Below are positions 8,156 through 16,681 of a DNA stretch of 64,000 nt, piece after piece. The notes under the pieces were generated by a model. It had not been told where the DNA came from. It saw nothing but the letters and a program-made list of their open reading frames with translations, and made no database searches. Both the position numbers and the translations under genes were made by a program. The DNA lies in NCBI GenBank assembly GCA_000751295.2, contig CCMO02000001.1, positions 2,343,501 to 2,407,500 of the forward strand, given 5' to 3'. The DNA is from a bacterium YEK0313. Its GTDB lineage: Bacteria > Pseudomonadota > Alphaproteobacteria > Rhizobiales > Phreatobacteraceae. Position 1 is the stretch's first letter. Every line of letters begins with the position of its first letter.

Positions 8156-8578
8156 ATGTCGGATCAACTTGTCACCGTCGAGCAGGCGGCGGAGCAACTG
8201 AACCTGCATCCCAAGACCGTGCTCCGTTACATCAGGGACGGGCGGCTGGCAGCGACACGGGTCGGCAAGTCCTACCGCATCATGCGAGCGAAGCTGGACG
8301 CCTTCGCCGGTATCGCCGGCGGCACGGCCGCGGCGGATGCGGGCGTGCGGGCGACCTGCATCGTCGACATTCCCGGTCTTTCCGTGGATCGGGCGGAGCG
8401 GCTCGCGACCTTCCTGCATGCCGCCGCCCTGACCGGTGACGGGCAGACGCCGCCGCTTCAGCTTCAGACGGCATTCGACCCGCTCAGCCGGATCATGAAG
8501 GTGGTGGCGATCGGCACGCCGCCCGATGTGCGCTGGCTGCTAGAGATGGTGCAGTTGGAGATGAGTGGCCGGTCGTGA
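8156..8578 (+). CDS. Excisionase/MerR-like helix-turn-helix DNA-binding protein
   Basis: The 140-residue protein starts with an excisionase-type winged helix-turn-helix (VTVEQAAEQLNLHPKTVLRYIRDGRLAATRVGKSYRIMRAKLDAF, about residues 5-50), followed by about 90 residues unlike any domain I can name (AGVRATCIVDIPGLSVDRAERLATFLHAAAL...). ATG 8156 has GAGGATC upstream; an in-frame ATG at 8129 lies inside the palindromic operator and is less likely. The stop codon overlaps the start of the following hydrolase gene, implying one operon. Confidence 0.72.
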   Translation: MSDQLVTVEQAAEQLNLHPKTVLRYIRDGRLAATRVGKSYRIMRAKLDAFAGIAGGTAAADAGVRATCIVDIPGLSVDRAERLATFLHAAALTGDGQTPPLQLQTAFDPLSRIMKVVAIGTPPDVRWLLEMVQLEMSGRS

Positions 8579-9447
8579 GCGACCCGGTCTACCGCAGCCA
8601 TCCGGCCGGCACCGCCGTCGCGGCACGGTACAGGCGCGTGCTGGACGGGTGGCCGGTCCCGAGGACCGAGCTGACGCTGCCGACTGGCCTCGGGCCGACC
8701 TTTGTCGTGGCCTGTGGCCCGGAGAGCGCGCCGCCCGTCCTGCTGTTCCACGGCTCTCAAGCCAATTCCGCCATGTGGTTGCCCGATGTCACCGTGTGGT
8801 CGGCACGGTTCAGGCTGTTTGCCGTCGACATGGTCGGCGAGGCGGGGCTCAGCGCGCCGGTCCGGCCGGATCTTGCCGGGGATGCCCATGCCCGATGGCT
8901 CGATGACGTCTTCAGCGGCCTCGGATTGTCGCGTGCGGCCCTTGTCGGCGTGTCGCTCGGCGGCTGGCTGGCGCTCGACTATGCGCGCAGACGGCCGAAG
9001 GCGGTGCAGGCGCTGGCCCTGCTGTGCCCTGCCGGCGTCGGCCGGCAGAAGAACTTCCTGCTGAAGGCCCTGCCGCTCGCCCTGCTCGGTCCATGGGGCA
9101 GACGCCGGGCGCGCGCCATGGTGATGGGGCCGATGCCGCAGGTCCTGCCCGAAGCGGTGCGTCCGCTCGCGGAACTGATGGAGGAGGTCGGGCGGGCCAT
9201 CAAGCCGCGCGTGGTCCAGATCCCGAGGCTGACGGACGCGGAGCTGGCCCGGCTCGGTATCCCGATCCTGGCCATCGTCGGCGGGCGGGACGTCCTGCTC
9301 GACTCGCGCGAGACGTGCGAACGGCTGCGGCGGCATGCGCCGCAGGCGGACATCTGCTTCATCGAGGACGGCTACCACTTCCTGCCCGGCCAGGCGTCGC
9401 GCGTCATGAGTTTCCTGGAGCGCAACGTTCCGCCGTCCGCTCGCTGA
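8575..9447 (+). CDS. Alpha/beta-fold hydrolase
   Basis: The 290-residue enzyme has the alpha/beta-hydrolase layout: oxyanion strand VLLFHGSQANS (56-65), nucleophile elbow GVSLGG with Ser127, acid Asp in VGGRDVLL and His in DGYHFLP. The GTG start overlaps the previous stop (GTGA), so translation is coupled to the helix-turn-helix gene. Substrate is unknown; similar proteins are esterases or C-C bond hydrolases. Confidence 0.82.
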   Translation: MSDPVYRSHPAGTAVAARYRRVLDGWPVPRTELTLPTGLGPTFVVACGPESAPPVLLFHGSQANSAMWLPDVTVWSARFRLFAVDMVGEAGLSAPVRPDLAGDAHARWLDDVFSGLGLSRAALVGVSLGGWLALDYARRRPKAVQALALLCPAGVGRQKNFLLKALPLALLGPWGRRRARAMVMGPMPQVLPEAVRPLAELMEEVGRAIKPRVVQIPRLTDAELARLGIPILAIVGGRDVLLDSRETCERLRRHAPQADICFIEDGYHFLPGQASRVMSFLERNVPPSAR

Positions 9448-9460
9448 TGCCCGGCGCGTA

Positions 9461-9550
9461 ATGGACTGCCGGCCGGTGCGCGAGGTCGTGATCCTCGACG
9501 GGAGCGACTGGCTGAACCATGTTCTGCAGCGGTTCGCGGTCGGCTATTGA
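9461..9550 (+). other. Short reading frame, possible gene remnant
   Basis: A 29-codon frame (MDCRPVREVVILDG...) lies between the hydrolase and the class V PLP enzyme. Its composition resembles coding sequence but no ribosome-binding site or family is evident. It may be the relic of a larger gene or chance. Confidence 0.2.
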
Positions 9551-9619
9551 TACGGTTGAAACCGGGGCTGGGCACGCACTCTGTCGCGACGGCCGACACC
9601 CGGTTCGGAGGGATCCCAG

Positions 9620-10783
9620 ATGACCCAGAGCTCATCCATCGACGCCGTGCCGGGCTGGGGCGATTTCTCCGGACGGATCTGGCTCAATACCGCCCATCAG
9701 GGCGCGATTCCCCTGCGCGCCGTCGCGGCGGCGCACGAGGCCGTCGCCTGGAAGGCCAGCCCGTCCGAACTGTCGCAGGCCCGGTTCGACGAAACGCCGC
9801 AGCGCCTGCGCGAGGCGATCGCCCGTCTCGTCAAGGCGCCGGCCGACCAGATCGTCCTCGCCAACAGCGCCTCCTACGGACTGAACGTCATCGCGCAGGC
9901 CTATCCCTGGCAGGCAGGGGACGAGATCGTCGTCATGGAGGGAGACTTTCCGTCCGATATCCTGCCCTGGCTGCTGGCGGCCGAGCAGAATGGCGCGCGC
10001 GTGGTGCGCATCAAGCCGCGGCGCCATGTCGTGGAACCGGACGAGCTCGCGGCGGCGATCACGCCGCGCACGCGGCTGTTCTGTTGTCCGTGGGTGCATT
10101 CTCTCTCCGGTTTCGTGGTCGACCTCGCGGCGCTTGGCGCGATCTGCCGGGATCGGGGCGTGACCTTTGTCCTCAACGCCTCGCAGGCGCTGGGCGTGCG
10201 GCCGATCGATCTTCGATCGGCGCCGGTCGATGCGCTGGTCTGCGTCGGGTTCAAATGGCTCTGCGGCCCCTATGGCACGGGCTTCGCCTGGATCAGTGCG
10301 GAGCTGATGGCGAAGCTGAAGGCGACCAAGGCCTACTGGCTGTCGATGATGACCGCGCAGGATCTCGCCGGAGCCAAGATCGAGGTGGAGCTGAAGCCAC
10401 GGTCCGGCGCGCGCTCATACGACATTTTCGGCACGGCCAACTTCTTCAACACGAGACCCTTGACCGAGGCGGTCTCCTATCTGACGGAGCTCGGCATCGA
10501 GCGGATCGCGGCGCACGGCCAGGCGCTGGTCGACCGGTTCGTCACCGGGCTCGATGCGAAGCGCTACCGGATCGACAGCCCGACCGAGCCCGGCGAGCGG
10601 CGGTCGACGCTGATCTTCTTCTCCGACCGCGATCCCGCCCGCAATCCGGACATCCACCGCGCCCTCGCCGAGAACGGGATCGACGTCGCCTTCCGCACCG
10701 GCTCGCTGCGGCTGGCGCCGCATCTCTACAACAGCGCGTCGGATATCGATCGGACGCTGGCGCTGCTCAACGCGCGGAGTTAG
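9620..10783 (+). CDS. Class V aminotransferase-fold PLP enzyme
   Basis: The 387-residue protein is a fold-type I PLP enzyme of the class V (NifS/isopenicillin-N-epimerase-like) group. Lys212 in CVGFKWLCGPYGTGF is the Schiff-base lysine; NTAHQGAIP (23-31) and the ANSASYGLNV segment bind the cofactor phosphate region. Unusually the segment that normally reads VDGAQ reads VLNASQ, so the Asp that contacts the PLP ring nitrogen appears replaced by Asn186. No thiol loop of cysteine desulfurases is seen. ATG 9620 follows GGAGGG. Confidence 0.8.
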   Translation: MTQSSSIDAVPGWGDFSGRIWLNTAHQGAIPLRAVAAAHEAVAWKASPSELSQARFDETPQRLREAIARLVKAPADQIVLANSASYGLNVIAQAYPWQAGDEIVVMEGDFPSDILPWLLAAEQNGARVVRIKPRRHVVEPDELAAAITPRTRLFCCPWVHSLSGFVVDLAALGAICRDRGVTFVLNASQALGVRPIDLRSAPVDALVCVGFKWLCGPYGTGFAWISAELMAKLKATKAYWLSMMTAQDLAGAKIEVELKPRSGARSYDIFGTANFFNTRPLTEAVSYLTELGIERIAAHGQALVDRFVTGLDAKRYRIDSPTEPGERRSTLIFFSDRDPARNPDIHRALAENGIDVAFRTGSLRLAPHLYNSASDIDRTLALLNARS

Positions 10784-10902
10784 GTGCCGTTTCATGGCGA
10801 AATGCGTCAGCGGCGGGGGGAGACCGGCGGCGCGGCGCCCGAGCGATTGGCGGCAATCCGCCGCCAGTCGGCCGGCCTGCCCGGCGCCGGAAACTCCGGC
10901 TG

Positions 10903-11646
10903 CTAAAGACCGCCTGCAAGGGCCCGGGCATCGGCTCCCGCAGGGAAGCGAAGCCGGCCGGAGGCATCGTTGACGGCTTGCCAGACGGCTTCGGCGACAT
11001 CGCTTTCCCGGGTCACAAGAGCCGGCTGCGCAAAACCGGCAAAGATGGGAGCGGCAAAAGCGGCATAGGCCTCCGGTATCAGGTCTTCGACGCGAATGTC
11101 GGCATTTTCGGCAAAACGCGTCGTCGGTGCGTAACCGGGCTCCACAAGCTTGGCGCGGATGTCGAAGGCCGCCAGCTCATGCGCCAAGGAGCCCGTGAAA
11201 CCTTCGATAGCCATCTTGCTGGCGGTATAGGCGGCCGTCAGTGGCATCGGCGTCAGTGTCACGGTCGACGTGACGTTCACGATCACTCCCGACCGCTTGG
11301 CGCGGAACTGTGGGATCACGGCCTGGCACATCGCCATGACGCCAAAGGTGTTCGTCTCGAACACTTTGCGAATATGCGCCATCGGCGTCGCCTCGAACGC
11401 GCCCACCACGCCGATGCCGGCATTGTTGACGAGGGCGTCGAGCGGCCCGGCCGCTTCGACCGCGGCGGCTATGCTCTCCGGCCGGGTCACGTCGAGCTGC
11501 AGCAGCCGGATGCGTTCGTCGGTTGGCAGGACGCCGGTCCCCGGCCGGCGCATCGTCGCGACGACGGTCCAGCCCGATGCATGGAAATGGCGAGCGGTTT
11601 CAAGCCCGTAGCCGGAGGAGCAGCCGGTGATGAGGACGGTTTTCAT
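10903..11646 (-). CDS. SDR-family oxidoreductase
   Basis: The 247-residue protein is a classical short-chain dehydrogenase/reductase: nucleotide motif TGCSSGYG (6-13), NNAG (LVNNAGIG), catalytic Ser in VNVTSTVT, and YTASK with the Tyr-Lys pair. An Arg pair after strand beta-2 (ATMRRP) suggests NADP(H). The start at 11646 begins exactly at the Rossmann strand. It is divergent from an AraC-type regulator, with repeated TAGTC elements between them, so the regulator probably controls it. Confidence 0.88.
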   Translation of the reverse strand: MKTVLITGCSSGYGLETARHFHASGWTVVATMRRPGTGVLPTDERIRLLQLDVTRPESIAAAVEAAGPLDALVNNAGIGVVGAFEATPMAHIRKVFETNTFGVMAMCQAVIPQFRAKRSGVIVNVTSTVTLTPMPLTAAYTASKMAIEGFTGSLAHELAAFDIRAKLVEPGYAPTTRFAENADIRVEDLIPEAYAAFAAPIFAGFAQPALVTRESDVAEAVWQAVNDASGRLRFPAGADARALAGGL

Positions 11647-11687
11647 GGCGTGGCGATCCCTGTCGATTGATATTGACAGCGGAGAAA

Positions 11688-11748
11688 TAGTCAGCACGAT
11701 CCAGACTATCATCAATCTCTAGTCCGCAATTTATTGGCAATAGTCCGG
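11688..11748. promoter_or_regulatory. Four TAGTC-type repeats between SDR and AraC genes
   Basis: TAGTCAGC (11688), TAGTCTGG on the minus strand (11708-11701), TAGTCCGC (11720) and TAGTCCGG (11741) share the core TAGTCnG. The plus-strand copies start 32 and 21 bp apart, close to whole helical turns, as expected of AraC-family sites. The last copy overlaps the ribosome-binding region of the regulator gene, which would suit autorepression. Confidence 0.5.
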
Positions 11749-11749
11749 A

Positions 11750-12688
11750 ATGTCCGACCCGCTGGCCCAGATCGTCGCGCTGCTTCGGCCGCGGTCCGTC
11801 TTTTCGAAGGGCATCAGCGGCGCGGGGCGCTGGGCCGTGCGCTATGCCGCCTTCGGGCAGCCCGGCTTCTGCGTTGTCATGGCGGGACGCTGCCGTCTTG
11901 CGGTCGATGGCGAAGAGCCCGTCACGCTGGAAAGCGGCGACTTCGTGCTGCTGCCTGCGACACCCGCCTTCACCATGTCGGGCTTCGAGCCGGCGACGCC
12001 GGTCCGCATCGATCCGAAAACCATGCCGGCACCGGAGGAGGAGGTTCGGCATGGCCGCGCGGAGGGGCCGCCCGACGTGCGCCTGTTCGGCGGCTATTTC
12101 GTCTTCGAGTCTCCCGATGCGGCTCTGCTCGTGCCGCTCCTGCCGGGCATGATCCATGTCCGCGGCGTCGAACGGCTGGCGCTGCTCGTCAGGCTGGTCA
12201 GCGAGGAGGCGGCTTCGGACAATCCTGGGCGCGACCTCGTGCTCGGCCGGCTGGTCGAGGTCATGCTGATCGAGGCCTTGCGGACCGCCCGCCCTGACGG
12301 TGCGCCCGTGGGCTTGCTGCGCGGACTTGCCGATATGCGCATTTCGGCGGCGTTGAAGCTGATCCATGGTGATGTCGGTCGGTCATGGACGGTGGTTGGG
12401 CTTGCGGCCGCGATCGGCATGTCGCGTTCGGCCTTTTTCGACCGTTTCGCGCGCGCTGTGGGGCAGCCGCCCATGGAATACCTGCTGACGTGGCGCATGG
12501 CCGTCGCGAAGGATCTGCTGCGCTCGCGGGATCTGGCCCTGGACGAGGTGGCAAGACGGGTCGGCTACGGTTCGGCGAGCACATTCAGCATCGCTTTCAG
12601 CCGGCATGTCGGGCAGCCGCCCGGACGCTACGCGCGCGCGACCGGACGGGTGCGCGATCGGCGCCGCGCGGCCTTCGCGGGGACGTAG
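11750..12688 (+). CDS. AraC-family transcriptional regulator with cupin sensor domain
   Basis: The 312-residue protein has an N-terminal cupin-like ligand domain (about 1-180; FCVVMAGRCRLAVDG...SGDFVLLPATP) and a C-terminal double helix-turn-helix (about 200-300; WTVVGLAAAIGMSRSAFFDRFARAVGQPPMEYLLTWRM, then DEVARRVGYGSASTFSIAFSRHVGQPPGRY). It is divergent from the SDR gene and is the obvious candidate to bind the TAGTC repeats between them. The inducer is unknown. Confidence 0.88.
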   Translation: MSDPLAQIVALLRPRSVFSKGISGAGRWAVRYAAFGQPGFCVVMAGRCRLAVDGEEPVTLESGDFVLLPATPAFTMSGFEPATPVRIDPKTMPAPEEEVRHGRAEGPPDVRLFGGYFVFESPDAALLVPLLPGMIHVRGVERLALLVRLVSEEAASDNPGRDLVLGRLVEVMLIEALRTARPDGAPVGLLRGLADMRISAALKLIHGDVGRSWTVVGLAAAIGMSRSAFFDRFARAVGQPPMEYLLTWRMAVAKDLLRSRDLALDEVARRVGYGSASTFSIAFSRHVGQPPGRYARATGRVRDRRRAAFAGT

Positions 12689-12712
12689 CGGCCTCCAACC
12701 CGCCGGATCGCC

Positions 12713-13165
12713 TCAGCCGCGCTGCGGCGTGGGCATGCCGGCCGGGTTGCCGCGCACGAGGCCCTTCAGCCGGTTGACGGCGCGCAGGACGAAACCCATC
12801 GGCTGCGGCAGTGCATGGCGGCAGAAGGCGAGCTTGCGGACATAGCGCGGCACGTGCCAGCGCGCCGTCGTGCCGGCGCGGAAGAGCGCGACGTCACCGG
12901 GCCGCAGCCGGCGCGGCGCCACGCCCGCGCAGCTCACCTCCACCTCGCCGTCGAGAATGTGCACGGTCTCGTCGACGCCGAAATGCCAGTCGAACGTGCC
13001 GGCCGTGCAGTCCCAGACGAGGCTGACGGCCGTGCCGTCGGCCGAGCGCGACAGTTCGGCCGCGCGCGCCACCGGCGCGCCCGCGACGATCCAGCCGGGC
13101 GTGATCGGCGCGGCGGCAAGTTCGGTCGTCTCGATACGGCTGACCACGATCGGCGGGGGCGGCAT
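12713..13165 (-). CDS. Cupin-domain protein
   Basis: The 150-residue protein has a single cupin barrel: GTFDWHFGVDETVHILDGEVEVSC (about residues 55-78) and RLRPGDVALFRAGTTARWHV (about 85-105). It resembles the small DUF861-type cupins related to ureidoglycine aminohydrolase; with only some of the usual metal-binding His/Glu residues visible, catalysis is uncertain. ATG 13165 has a GGGGA ribosome-binding site; an upstream in-frame extension is rejected. It is convergent with the AraC gene, 24 bp apart. Confidence 0.75.
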   Translation of the reverse strand: MPPPPIVVSRIETTELAAAPITPGWIVAGAPVARAAELSRSADGTAVSLVWDCTAGTFDWHFGVDETVHILDGEVEVSCAGVAPRRLRPGDVALFRAGTTARWHVPRYVRKLAFCRHALPQPMGFVLRAVNRLKGLVRGNPAGMPTPQRG

Positions 13166-13341
13166 GGTGGTTCCCCATTTTGAGGCGAGGAGACCCGCCA
13201 AAGGTGAAGGCCGCGTTGCCCGCGGCCGCGCCGCCATCCCCGATCGTGCGAGCTGGTAAATGTCCTGCCAATGGGGCGGGCCCGGCGGTTTCCTTTGTGC
13301 TAACTCCGGACTGGCATCATCGGCGCGTCCGGAGACGAACG

Positions 13342-15057
13342 ATGATCCCTGTCGCGCTTGACGATTGCATGGCCTGGCTGCACCCGGCGGCGGCCGACAC
13401 CGCCTGCGGGCGGGCCTTCGTCCTGGTGCCGGCGCTCGGCTTCGAGGAACTGTGCACGCGGCGCAGCCTGCGCATCCTCGCCGACCGCCTCGCCCTGGCG
13501 GGGCTTGCCACGCTCCGCTTCGATTTTCATGGGACGGCGGACTCGCTCGGCGATGAGACCGCGCCCGATCGCATCATCCGCTGGCGTGCCGACACGCATC
13601 GCGCCGTCGAACGCCTGAGGGAGATGACCGGCGCGGCCGAGATCGGGCTCCTCGGCCTGCGCTTCGGTGCCCTGATCGCGGCCGACGTCTCGGCCGGGCG
13701 CGACGACATCGCCATGCTCGGCCTGCTCGCACCGCCGGGATCGGGCAGGCTCCATGCCCGCGAGATGGCGGCGCTGTCCCGCATCATCGCGCCGCAGCCG
13801 GAAGACGGGCAGGGCGGTGTCGCCGTGGCCGGCTTCCGCCTCGCGGCTCGGACGGTGGAGGCATTGAGGCGGCTGGACTGGCCGGTGGCGGCCCCCTGTC
13901 CGCGCCTGCTGGTCGCCGCCCAAGGGCCGGCGGCCAACGGCCTCGCCGACCGGCTGGCGGCATCGGACACGTCCCTGCAGCGGCTCGGCTTCGCCGGCTA
14001 TGAGCGCATGATCTGCGATCCGACGGCGTCCGAAGTGCCCTTTGGCGTCATCGACGAGATCGTCGCCTGGGCGCGCGCGCAGGCGCCGGCGGCGCCGGCG
14101 ACCCTGTCGTCGCCAGCCGGCCCGGCGGTTCTGGCGGGGGACGGTTTCACCGAGGAGGGGGTGACCTTCGGACCCGGCGGACGGCTGGCCGGCATTCTCT
14201 GCCGGCCCGCGGCCGCAACCGGCCAGGTGGTGATCTTCACCAATTCCGGGGGAGTCCCGCATATTGGCTGGGCCCGCATGACGGTGCGCTTCGCCCGCGC
14301 GCTCGCCGCCCGCGGCATCGCATCGCTGCGCATGGATTTCGAAGGGCTCGGCGACAGCCGGACGGTCGTGGAGCCGCCGACCCCGTTCTATTACGACGCC
14401 GCGACGCGCGCGGACATCTCCGCCGCGGTCGACCTCGTCGCGGCACAGGGTTTTGGCGAGATCGCGGTCTCCGGCAATTGCAGCGGAGCCCATCACGCCT
14501 TCCACGCGGCGCTCGCCGATGCGCGCATCCGCGCCCTGGCGCTGAGCAACCTCGAATGTTTCGTCTGGGGGCCCCGCTACAAGCTGCCGCTCGGCGCCTG
14601 GATGGCGGCGCTGCCGGTGAGCGTCGAGCTGAAGAAGCGCTCGGCCGATGAAACCTTGAGCGAGACGGCGCGCTGGCAGGCCTGGCTGAAGGATCGCACC
14701 GTGACGCTGGCGCGCCGCTACGCCAAGCCGACCGTCGGCGCCCTCCAGCGGCTCGCCGCGCGCTTCGCGCCGCAGGCCCGGCCTGCCGACGGCGGCAATG
14801 CGGTCGCCGCCGGCTTCGCGGCCCTGTCGGCGCGGGGCGCACGCGTGCGGCTGGTCTATAGCGAAGGCGATGCCGGTCTCGACGAACTCGAGCTCTATGC
14901 CGGGCCGGACGGGATCGAAGCGACACGCCTGCCCGGCATCGACAAGCAGGTCATTGCCGGGGCCGACCATCCCATGACATCATCGGCGGCACAGGCGGCG
15001 ATGCTCGCCATGATCGTCGACATGCTCGTGGACGAGGCTTCGGCCAAGGCGGCCTGA
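13342..15057 (+). CDS. Tandem alpha/beta-hydrolase-fold protein
   Basis: The 571-residue protein contains two alpha/beta-hydrolase-like halves. Half one (about 1-250) has the motif RFDFHGTADS and, where the nucleophile elbow should be, GLRFG with Arg107 in place of Ser. Half two (about 270-570) has RMDFEGLGDS, a normal elbow GNCSG with Ser381, YSEGDAGLDE as probable acid segment and GADHPM as probable His. The pattern recalls hydrolases associated with exosortase systems, but no exosortase gene is present. ATG 13342 has GGAGACGAACG upstream. Confidence 0.78.
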   Translation: MIPVALDDCMAWLHPAAADTACGRAFVLVPALGFEELCTRRSLRILADRLALAGLATLRFDFHGTADSLGDETAPDRIIRWRADTHRAVERLREMTGAAEIGLLGLRFGALIAADVSAGRDDIAMLGLLAPPGSGRLHAREMAALSRIIAPQPEDGQGGVAVAGFRLAARTVEALRRLDWPVAAPCPRLLVAAQGPAANGLADRLAASDTSLQRLGFAGYERMICDPTASEVPFGVIDEIVAWARAQAPAAPATLSSPAGPAVLAGDGFTEEGVTFGPGGRLAGILCRPAAATGQVVIFTNSGGVPHIGWARMTVRFARALAARGIASLRMDFEGLGDSRTVVEPPTPFYYDAATRADISAAVDLVAAQGFGEIAVSGNCSGAHHAFHAALADARIRALALSNLECFVWGPRYKLPLGAWMAALPVSVELKKRSADETLSETARWQAWLKDRTVTLARRYAKPTVGALQRLAARFAPQARPADGGNAVAAGFAALSARGARVRLVYSEGDAGLDELELYAGPDGIEATRLPGIDKQVIAGADHPMTSSAAQAAMLAMIVDMLVDEASAKAA

Positions 15058-15175
15058 CAGCCTGCGCGGCCGCTCCTCGGCGACGGGAAGTGGTCTTGTC
15101 GATGGGGCGCGACTGGTGCTGTCGCCAGGGCCAATGTGCTCCTATGGACCGGCTCCCCCATTTGAGGAGGCCGCC

Positions 15176-15781
15176 ATGGCGACTTCTGTCGATGCGCCCG
15201 ACTGGTCCACGATTCCGGCTCCGGCCGACGATGGTGCGGCGCGTCATCTCGTCGGCCGCGAACTGCCCTCGATCGTTCTCGCCGCGACCGACGGAGGCCA
15301 TGTCGATCTCGCCGCGCTGCGCGGCCTCACCGTCGTCTACGCCTATCCGCGCACCGGCCGGCCGGGCGTCGACAATCCCGACGGATGGGACATGATTCCC
15401 GGCGCGCGCGGCTGCACGCCGCAGTCCTGTGCGTTCCGCGACCATTTCGCCGAGCTGCGCGCGCTGGGCGTCGACCATCTTTTCGGGCTGTCGACGCAGG
15501 CACCGGCCTATCAGCAGGAGGCGGTGGCCCGCCTGCATCTGCCTTTCCCGATCCTATCCGACGAAAGGCTGGAGCTCACCGCCGCGCTCGCCCTGCCGAC
15601 CTTCGTGACCGCGGGCATGACGCTCCTGAAACGCTTCACGCTCGTCATCCGCGATGGCCGCATCGACCGCGTCTTCTATCCGGTCTTTCCACCTGACCGG
15701 AATGCCGCGGACGTCATCGCCTGGCTCGCGGCGGGCCGCTACCCGCTATCGTCTTCGCTCGACCAAGGACCACTCCCGTGA
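15176..15781 (+). CDS. Peroxiredoxin (PrxQ/BCP-like)
   Basis: The 201-residue thioredoxin-fold protein has VVYAYPRTGRPG followed by GCTPQSCAFRD: Cys80 as likely peroxidatic and Cys85 as resolving cysteine, the spacing of PrxQ/BCP peroxiredoxins. An insert (VDNPDGWDMIPGAR) separates YPRTG from the Cys motif, unlike standard BCP. It would reduce peroxides in the cytosol. ATG 15176 has a GAGGAGG ribosome-binding site. Its stop overlaps the start of the next gene (GTGA). Confidence 0.82.
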   Translation: MATSVDAPDWSTIPAPADDGAARHLVGRELPSIVLAATDGGHVDLAALRGLTVVYAYPRTGRPGVDNPDGWDMIPGARGCTPQSCAFRDHFAELRALGVDHLFGLSTQAPAYQQEAVARLHLPFPILSDERLELTAALALPTFVTAGMTLLKRFTLVIRDGRIDRVFYPVFPPDRNAADVIAWLAAGRYPLSSSLDQGPLP

Positions 15782-16671
15782 ACCCGATGTTCCAGGGCCT
15801 CTCCGCCTTTCCGATCACTCCGGCCGACAGCGAGGGCCGGGTCGACACCGAAGCCCTGCAGCGGCTGATCGCACGGCTGGTCGGCGCCAAGGTCGATTCC
15901 ATCGGCCTGCTCGGCAGCACCGGCAGCTATCCCTATCTGAGCCGGGCCGAACGGCGGCGCGCCATCGTGGCCGCCGTCGAGGTCGCGCGCGGCACGCCGA
16001 TCCTGGTCGGCTCGGGCGCGCTGCGCACCGACGAGGCGGTCGCCCTCTCGCGCGACGCCGAGGCGGCGGGCGCCAGCGCGCTGCTGCTCGCGCCGGTCTC
16101 CTATACGCCGCTGACCGACCGCGAGGTCTTCGTGCATTTCGAAACGGTCGCGGCGGCGGTCGAACTGCCGGTCTGCATCTACAACAATCCCGGCACGACC
16201 CATTTTTCCTTCTCGCCCGGCCTGATCGCGCGGCTCGGCCAGATCGGCAACATCGTGGCTGTGAAGAACCCGGCGCCGGAGCCGGCCCATATCCTGGCCC
16301 AGCTCGAGGACCTGCGCGGGCGCGTCGGCAAGGATTTCTCGCTCGGCTATTCCGCCGACTGGAAGGTGACGGAAACGCTGATCGCCGGCGCCGATGCCTG
16401 GTACAGCGTGCTCGGCGGCCTGTTCCCGGAGCCGTGCATGGCGATCACGCGTGCGGTCAGGGCCGGCAGGGCTGCCGAGGCGCGCCGGCTGAACGCGGAC
16501 CTGCAGCCGCTCTGGGACCTGTTCATGGGTCATTCCAGCCTCAGGGTCGCCTATGCCGCCGCCAATGCGCTCGGACTGGTCAAGGCGGCGCCGCCGCTGC
16601 CGATCCTGCCGCTCGAGCCGGAGGCCGACCGTCAGGTGCGGGCGGTGATCGATCGGTTGCGGCTGCGCTGA
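15778..16671 (+). CDS. Dihydrodipicolinate synthase/N-acetylneuraminate lyase-family protein
   Basis: The 297-residue TIM-barrel protein has the family residues: STGSYPYLS in place of the usual GTGE loop (46-54), Tyr135 in CIYNNPG, and Lys163 in IVAVKN as Schiff-base lysine. Altered GxxGE loop residues argue for an aldolase or hydratase other than DapA itself. The start is GTG 15778, overlapping the peroxiredoxin stop, so the two genes are translationally coupled. Confidence 0.85.
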   Translation: MNPMFQGLSAFPITPADSEGRVDTEALQRLIARLVGAKVDSIGLLGSTGSYPYLSRAERRRAIVAAVEVARGTPILVGSGALRTDEAVALSRDAEAAGASALLLAPVSYTPLTDREVFVHFETVAAAVELPVCIYNNPGTTHFSFSPGLIARLGQIGNIVAVKNPAPEPAHILAQLEDLRGRVGKDFSLGYSADWKVTETLIAGADAWYSVLGGLFPEPCMAITRAVRAGRAAEARRLNADLQPLWDLFMGHSSLRVAYAAANALGLVKAAPPLPILPLEPEADRQVRAVIDRLRLR

Positions 16672-16681
16672 AGCGCTGCGT

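Noticed and set aside
13300..14970. 556-codon minus-strand frame opposite the double hydrolase
   Set aside because: Antisense shadow; the plus strand carries recognisable hydrolase motifs, and the minus frame shows none.
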